Position numbers and translations under genes: made by a program
Part shown: piece by piece, positions 23,901 through 32,900 of the stretch
Layout: every line of letters starts with the position of its first letter
How positions within the stretch are numbered: position 1 is the stretch's first letter
The notes under the pieces: generated by a model
Seen by the model: only the letters and a program-made list of their open reading frames with translations
Databases searched by the model: none
What the model was told of the DNA's origin: nothing
Origin: Mnemiopsis leidyi
Lineage: Eukaryota; Ctenophora; Tentaculata; Lobata; Bolinopsidae
Direction of reading: 5' to 3'
Assembly (NCBI GenBank): GCA_000226015.1
Contig: JH152823.1
Location: 474,468 to 531,327, forward strand
DNA length: 56,860 nucleotides

Positions 23901-26900
23901 ATAAAGTGGGTGATAATTTCTATCGGAAGAAAACTTTGTAACAGTACGCATGTTGATGACCAGTTCGCCACGACAAAAACTGTAAACAAAATTTGATGAA
24001 TAAGGGACAATAGTAATCATCTTTTCACAGTTTCTTAACTCACTTTAAGAAATATTTTAAGGTCCCCGAAATACGATCCCCAAAATACCGAAATCAGCTG
24101 GGCCAGCTGGAATTTGGAAGACTTTCAAACTCGAAATGAGACCAATATTGATAAGAGAAAATAATGAGTAATAAAGAATAACTTATCGCGAACAAAAGCT
24201 AAGCAAAACTGAAACCAAACAACTATTAAAGTATTGTTTGCGGTAATTCAACTAAAAAGTAACAAATGCTATAACCAGACAAATGCACGGATTATTAGTA
24301 CAAATTTATCCTACCATCCTGTTTGGGCTGCACTAAAACAGGAAACCAGGAAGTTACGGCCTGCACGCCTTTTTGAATCCCTTCGCGCTTTCTGCAGCTG
24401 GTCTTTAAGTTGATGAGGTTATTTTTAATCGAATATTTATATACGCCCACATGACCTAAATTAGAGATATACGTGTCACATGGGAACTGCTTTCCTTGTT
24501 CCCATTACCACGGCTCACTTCCTACTTGATCCCGGCTCCTCCCTGCATATATTCCCGATTAGATTGCCGCCACCTAGCTGTCCCTTGTTGTACAGTTTTA
24601 CGCGTGGAATGGAATGTGAAGTGGCGTTTTGTGGCTAGCCCTTCACGGTCCGCAGTTTGCACTTTTATGACCTGTCCCGAGTTACAAGTCTTGTTGAGAG
24701 GGCCCCGCATCTCCGGGGATAAGTCATCGATCTATTTCAGACAACGGGGATCCATAAGCGAACGTTGATATCCATGAACATGTCTTATATTTAGTTTAGA
24801 CGTCTAAAATAAACCTTTGCATTAAATATGTCGCAAATATGTGTCACCTCGCGACCAGTGGCATTGAAATCACCTGTAAACTTAAGGAATTAAATTCAAC
24901 TTAAGCATCTCCAAAAACGAAATTTGGTTTTTGTGGAGTATGATGAAGTAACACATATCATGCTCTCTGGTTTTCATTGCGTGGTTCAGTAATTCTCAGA
25001 CATGGATTACACCGCAATTGCCATTTTCGAATTTAATTTAGCACTGGAAGCGATCTCTAAAAAACTTCGAGCAATGTTAAAAACCAATCAATAAAGCAGC
25101 ACTCCAACAATATCGAATAAAAAGTAAAAAGTAAAAAGTAGATCCACATTCCCTATAGTTACATTCCCTATATAGCTACGTTCCCTATATAGCTACGTTC
25201 CCAATGGCTGTATAGTATATTCCCGTACTTTATCAGGAGGAGGTGGAGGAGTTATGTGAGCTGTGGACCTGTCTCAAGGACTTGGCCTGTGTCGCAGAGA
25301 AACACATTCAGCACCACAACGACCACGAACTTTTTTGGAAACGTCTCAACAATGCCAACATGTGGATCACTCAGAAACGAAATTTACTCGATACGCGGTA
25401 AGAATTCTTTTGTGCCCGAAAATATTACAAGAATTGTCAAATTGGACGTCTTTTGGCCGTCTACTTTTTTCCTATTTCCTGGTTTAAGCGACTGATCTCT
25501 GTACTGTTTTATCGTAGCTCTAAGTTGTTGCCTTCTGTCCCCGCCTCTTCTGACAGAGAAGAGTGGTGTGAAGGGGGCTGGGTGAGTATGTGTTGCTAGC
25601 CACTTCCCCCATCTAATTGATTATCTGGGCGGTTGAGGTCGCCACAGCAGTCTTAGTGGGAGTTTCTTGCGTTCTGAGGAAGTCACACTGCGGCCATTGT
25701 TGTAGTAGATTTTTAAAATATAATATTATCGATAGTCAGTAATTTTTCATGATTCTTGGCACGAGTTACCTTACTCGTGATGAGTCAACACCACGCAGCT
25801 ACCTCGAATAAAGTTGTTTCAATTAATTTGAATAATGGGCTTCAATACTCACACCGACCACAATTGTAAGGAATCAAACTTGTGCTTATCATTTCATACT
25901 ACACAATATTCGTGAATAACTATTCCATATTCAGTCAAGTACAGCTCCCAACCTCCGCTACAGGTACAACGCCAAGTGTTTGGACGTCGTTAGCAGTTCA
26001 GAGAGACTTCAGGAGTTGGTGGACATGAAAAAGGACATAATCGGTTACGATCCCAATATCGTTGAAATCGCCAACTTGGGCAAGGTTGGTAATCACGAAA
26101 AAGTGTGCCGTGTACAAGAATTATCTCATTCGTCCAACTTGAGTTAGTCCGACAATTTCTCCGTTTTATCGCAATTTTCCGTGAGGTTTAGACGTACGCT
26201 AATTCGGCTAGGAACCCAGCCCCACAATTGACTCCCCCAGGTTGTGGTTAACCTGTCAAAAAGAAAGAAGCCCAGATCAGGCGAGAAAGTACTCGCGTTG
26301 TGTCCCTTTAAACGACCCGGGCCCACTGGGAACATCGACCACAGAAATGTTAGTTATTTTACAGCTCATGATGATGATGTAAATTTAATCGTTTTCATAC
26401 CACCTCGTGTTAGTAAACAAGCTAGAAAATATGTCCGTGGATCTTATTTCGAGATTGAAAAAATGTGCATAACTCAAATGCCTCCCAACACCTAGCTAAT
26501 CACACAGGACATTGTCTCTCGAGGTGAGGAGTGCCAATATCTGGGAAGTACGGGTATGGACGTGTGGCGGATCAAGAAGGGGCTTCCTCCCCCCGCTCCA
26601 GTCCGGATCAACGGTCATGGGGAGCACCCACCAAACAGCAACGGTCCTGGAACTTACAGTTCGGGCTTGGTCACGGAGGTTCCCTCTTGTATATTTACTA
26701 CTCTGCCGCCCGATGAAGAGTGTATAAACGAGTCAGATAGGTAAGTAAAATGTGAATAAGGGGGTTTTTGGGGGGAGTTTTCTTTTGAGTGATGTAAAAG
26801 TGCTGAAATCGCTGATACGCTGAGAACTGGTGAAAGCTTGTATTATTTGAAAATAAGATTAGATGATTGAAGGATGTTAATTTTGGGGCCTTTGCTGACG

Positions 26901-29900
26901 ATATCAATCATGCTCAGAACCAACTCGGAATATCAAAACCTAAAGATAACATACGACCGACAACGAGGCTATCTGAAACATCTGATGGTAAAGCATGAGT
27001 TTTTCAGCAACTGTGACGTAGTCCTTACCTGGCCTTACGACAAGGTATTACTTTTACTTTCACTGAAGCGTCTCTTCGAAACTTTTTGACGATTTCCTAG
27101 CTTATAAGTAACCTTTTAAGCGAACTTTGAGTAGATTGTAGTTTTGAAATTCATGGAAGCTGCATAAACTTTCCGAGAATTCTGGTCCCTTTCTCGAATA
27201 ACAACTACCACTTTTTCACCAGAATAAATATATTTCTACTACATTAAAGGGGATTCACTTCTTTTTATAAGATTGTGAGCTATTTCATTGACATGAAATC
27301 GACATACCTTTACCGCTATTTTATAATGCACTCACCTATCCCTCCAGAACTTTGAAGCAGAACTGAGGGGAAGAGAGCTGGTGATATCCAACTTACAAGA
27401 GGCCGGCTCAGGACTGATCCTAGAGGCTGACAACCACCCTAACAGCGACAAACTCGACATTATTGAGCGACAGAACAAGGCCCTGGACTACTGGGACTCC
27501 CTGTTGAGCAAGCACAAACAGAAAACATCTGCTGTGGTGGACCTAGAGAAGAAGCTAGAAAACCTGGATCGGGACGTGAAGGACATGGAGGGGAGGTTTG
27601 AGGTGGTTATCGTGTCTCCTGACTCTGTAGCTGGGGCTGAGAAGAGTCTGGACAAGATGTTGAAGGATATTGTCGCTATGGTTAACTACAGTGATCAGTT
27701 GGAGGGAAAGATTGATGAGGAGTCTGACGTCAGTTGTACCGAGGACTTCCAGCCTCTTATCGTAAGTAGTTGTTCTACATTCCTTACCCTTGCAGGTTAA
27801 ACGTTTCGAGAATTTTCCCAAGGAGCTCTCTGTTTAAATGACCGTTTTAGGCGAAAGTATGTGTTCACGTCATTTAAGTATGCAAAAGTATGCTTTATCG
27901 ATTTTCATACCGATGATATAATGGCAATGACATAATTGGCTCAATTTTCAACTCAGTAACTTTGGCGGTAAAATTTCAAAACTTAGTGGCTCACTGTCTA
28001 GAATTGCTCTAAAACATGATAAAATCCCTGTGTCAGACCCTGTTTTACACATGCAAGATTTTGCACCATACTGTACCACTTCTGTCCTGGCACTAACCCC
28101 CACATCCCTACCCAGAACAAGCTAAACAGAGTCAAGGCGAACCTTGCCAAAGTCCAAATATCCTGCGAGGGTAAAGCTAGGAGTGTGGGCCGACTTCTTA
28201 CCCTACAAGATTTAGTTCAGACGGTCACAGTGACTTTAGAGAACGTGTCAGATACCCTGGCGGACATGCAGCTCTACCCCTTAGATGTGGAGATTGTGTT
28301 GGAGGACGTCAAGAAACTTCAGGTTAGGATCTGGTTTTGTATCCTAGAGGTTTAGAATACTTTTAGATTGGACCAGTTAAAGACTGAATATTGAGAAAGT
28401 TGTAAAATGATCTTTGTTTTACTTAATTATCATTTTCTAAATTGCTTGATCGTCAAAGTCGGATGATTGTATTCTCGAGATTTAGGATGCTGCAGCTTGC
28501 AACGATTCGCTGCAATTGTTCTAAATTTACGACAATTTACGTCACGCATTGCTAAATAAAACTTTCCATTTTCTATAAACGATCGTTTGTTGACGTATGG
28601 TCTAGGCATATTTCACGATTTTCACATGATTGTTGTCACAATCTTTGATTTTAAAGTAAACATTTATCGCAAGTCCAATCAATTCGCTTAAGCTGAAGAG
28701 TTTAAAACTGGGTCCGAAATACTGTAGTAGTCATTATGTAACTCTTAACAATTCCGTGAGAAATGTCTAATTTACAACAAATACAGGCAAGCTTCCCAAC
28801 ACGGTCAAAACATGAAACTCCTCCTGAATTTTCATTCCCTCGTGAAGATTTTCTTCATATCAAACATGCTGCTAATACGTCATTGTATTACGCCTCCTCC
28901 TAGCATAGCACACCACGCACTTTCGACTGAGTTGGGCGGGTAGATCTTCTCAAATTTGCACGACATTAAATATAAATAATGAAGTAACCGAATTTTAGTT
29001 TGAGAAAACTTCCTCAAATTTGGACATGCGTTGAAGTTCTTATTCAGCTATTTCACATATCATCACTTCAAGCATCAGCGCTCTTCAAGATAAAGAAAAT
29101 CCTTATATTTTGCCCAAATTTTACAGCTGATATCGGAAGATCTGGTGTCAGAGGACGATAATATCTCGGAGATTGAGAGTATCCGGGAGGAGCTGTCCGA
29201 CATGCTGAGAGACGACCCTCTCTTGGTGGAGATACAGGAGTTGCTGGAGAGACGGGATGTCATCTCAGTGGAGATCGATCAGAGATCCGTAAGTTTTGTA
29301 CTATTTCAGAATTGATAAGTTTTGTTTTAATGATTGTATGTCTACTATCGTTATATCTGTATGTATTAATATATATCTGTATGTATTACTATATATTTTG
29401 TCAGCGTAGAATTATCAATGCGGAGTAGGTATTTTATTGGACAATGTAATATTTGTTAGTTGGATTCAGTGTTCTATGCCTTTCCATGATCAATCGAAAC
29501 TCGGATTTTCTTGGGTACACAGTTTTGAATGTGAAACTACTTGTACGCGTCAATGAAACTATAATGGAACAGTCTGCCTAATTAACCGAGGATCTATTAT
29601 GTTGTACGGCTTTAAAATAAACGAGTGTCTGCTATCAGAAACTTACAGGTCATATCTACAAGCTCCTCGGCCAGTCTACAAGGCAGCACCAATATTTACC
29701 AACCCCATCTATCCTCCTGATTATCCCGCTGTATTAATTCGAGCTGCCGCCACCAGTGTAGTCGTGTTGGCCTCTATGATTGTTTTCTATTGTTACTCTA
29801 TTGTTACTCCACCACGCTGATTGTTGCAAACCTACTGTTTATAACACGTCATCCTCAAAATTTCTTCTTCAATTTTGCTACTTTTCACCTCCACGATTCC

Positions 29901-32900
29901 CGACTGTATGGGGGGTCTCCATCTGCGCCGAAAATGAGGCCAATTTGTTGCCATGGTTACGTGCATTCTGTTGGCCCAAACAATCCAACATGTTTAGCAA
30001 ATGTTTCCACCCTACCCCCATGACATTATGATGTCTAAATCTTGGCACTGTCCTAGAAGATGGCTCAATAACTGACTCGGAAACACTGAGTGGGATCTAT
30101 TATAATGGGGCCATGTTTTGTGAAAAGGTTTACTGACTAGAGAGAGAGAATCAATGTTTCGTTGAGATTGGAACTTGTTCTGGTCATTTAGACGTTAAGT
30201 TTCTTTATTGGTTGAATTTAGTTCATTCCAACTAAATTGTATTACTATAACCGCATGTCGCTGTTCTTGGAAGATTGAAAACTTGACAAAATCAAACTCT
30301 AGATAATTGTACTCTATTGACGTCCAACTTGAACCACGAAGTCAACTATGTTGGCCAACTCCTCTTTTTGCCAAACAATTAAAGTAGCTATGTTGGCAGA
30401 GATGACTGTATGTTCTTGCTATTACTACTGTAAGGTACCTACTATGTACCTACATGACATTAGCTATGTCGGTACCAAGTCCAGTCCATCTCAGATCCTG
30501 TTCGTCTGTTTCTGAAACTTGAGCTCCCTTCCCGCCTCTTCCAACTACTAGAGGAACACTTTTGATCTCTATTGCAGCAACGACTATTGCAATCTTGCAT
30601 ACTTGAACTTGTTCTGACATTTCAAGTGTACATTTTAGGCACATTTAAGGCAGACTGCTGGTTAAGGTTTTATACCGGGGCCTTGCTTTACTTCCTCAAT
30701 TATCCAAATGATTGCAGAGTAACATTTCAAAATTTTCGTTATGGAGAACCTTAGTAATTGTCATCCTTTAAAAATTAAGTCGGCTGATAATTCCCAACAG
30801 AAATTACACATTAATTATACAAGCGTCGGTTACCAGGGTTATATTACCATTACATTTCCGTTCCCCATTGCGGCACCATGTCACAGTACCGTTAGGGACC
30901 CTAAAGGTCCCTCTCTCTTTTCCCAGTAGTAATCCTATATTGTGTATAGCTCACTATACTATACTATACTATACATTTTCATTATATGCCAAGAAATACA
31001 CCTGTTCTGCACAATATTGATGTATATTGTACTTATTTTGTGATCGATGTATTGTTAAATGCGGATGACTTATTGAGACTTTCGTGTATTTGGTGCATCG
31101 CCAAACCATTTGATACGTCTGTTGTGTCATTCGGCAGTACTTTGACCCGTTCTATCCCGTTTTAAATGTTAAAAGCTATAATAAACAGCCCGATTTACAT
31201 TGTTCCTCGTAACTGTTGACCTTGTTGTCCTTCTAGAAAGTTCTATCCGGAGAGAGCGAGCCGGGAATAGCTCAGTACGAGTCTGCTGTAGCGAGAAGTC
31301 TGCACTGGCTGGAGGACGCCGAGGACAAGCTCAAGAAGGAGGAGTTACAACCGTCGTATAAAGAGAGATATCAGCTCCTTGCCGTAAGTTTGTTTTTAAC
31401 TTTAACAACTAGTACTATCATGCTTTCCCTAGGCTGAAATTTATCATCTTTATAAGATTTATCTGATAGATTTGCTATAATTTGCAATTCAAAGACGTGC
31501 CAGGCGTTACTGCTTGATTGATCATGTATAAACATTTTTTAAAACTGTACTTGAGATGAGTATGCTAACGTATGCTAAAATCGTCGCATAGAATAAATTT
31601 CATATTGTCAATCATTATGATCAAAATCATTTCACTTGCATTCAGCAAAGTCAAAACAATGAAATTTCTAAGTATCTGCTTATTTCCGGATGTTGTGGGA
31701 GTCTGGTATCTGTAGGAGTCTGTTTCCCTCCGTCGTGCAGCCTTCACCCACGCCTTTCAAAAGTCAGTTAGTTAGCTGGCCGTAGCTCCAAGTTAACGCT
31801 TCTCAATCCTGACCGATTAACGTGTGTCGCGAATTGCATTTGATTATTAATAAAACTACCCTAATTAATCTAGTGACCTTTAAATTCATTTTAATGAATT
31901 TTGAGTTCCCACTGAATCATCCAATTTTCCATATTAACACAATTTTAGTATTTTAGGCACTAATAACAGTATTTTCAGTACTAATAACTGTATTTTCGGC
32001 ACTAATAACTGTGAGCAAAATCACATTTCGGAACCGACTAAAACCGGAAAAAAACTTTTTTACCCAAAATTCGCACTGGTTTGCTGGTTTAATGTCTCAG
32101 ACCCTATGAGTTAACGACAGAAAATAGTAGCTGTTCACTTCTCGACGTAAACGCAAATCATTAAACACTCATCCCCACCAATCTGATCACTGCACCATGT
32201 ACAAATCATTACTCCACTTTAATTGCGCGGACGTAACCAATGTCGACAATCGACGCGGTGCTGACAAGCCCCAACTTACGTCCTGGCATCCTGCAGGCTC
32301 TCAACTCGGATGTCACGCTGAAAGTTTGTCTGTTTGAGGACCTCAAAGCCGCCCAACAGCTCGTCGTTTCGTCTAGTGACGTAAGTAAATCACTAAATCT
32401 TCGTTTAATTCGATATGCATTTAGGTGAACATGAGATTGAGTGCTTGTGATTTGAAATTTTAGGGATGTTTCGTGAGGCTTAACGTGATGATAAAGATGT
32501 AAGATGTGATAGTACCAGCAATTCTAACGCTATTTTACTATCAAAGTGATCAGTCGCAAGTTTAGAAAATTATCTGACCATTTTAATTTACTTATTGAAT
32601 ATTGATCACGGATGTTCTTTGAAGAATCAAATTAAGTGTGGCATGCAGAAATGCTAATGTGGTACTTTGACCTATGATCTTCATTTCAATGTTTCACGCC
32701 CAAAATTAGCGGACTTAAATTCTATGATCCGAGAACAATCTCTGGGTTGCAGTAAACTGCACAGCTGCGCTTAGCTTGCACTGCAAATCGTTACACTGTT
32801 GATATACATATTACATCACAACTTTAGTAATATTTTGGAAGGAACAAAAATCTATCTTGTGGGATTCGCAATTCATAAATTCCATTTCACTGACCCTACG

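Larger units (their letters stand above)
18673..25236. other. Rest of intron 13: gene-poor stretch with possible diverged 0.5-kb repeat
   Basis: There is about 6.5 kb without recognised exons. From roughly 19 to 24.8 kb the texture differs from the other introns: fewer A/T runs and many medium open frames in all frames (for example 19650-19970 +, 21478-21699 +, 24496-24768 +). None of these has domain-like sequence. Several short words recur at about 500-base spacing (see findings). It may be very old mobile or satellite DNA. Its 5' end is the promoter region of the nested secreted-protein gene. Confidence 0.4.
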
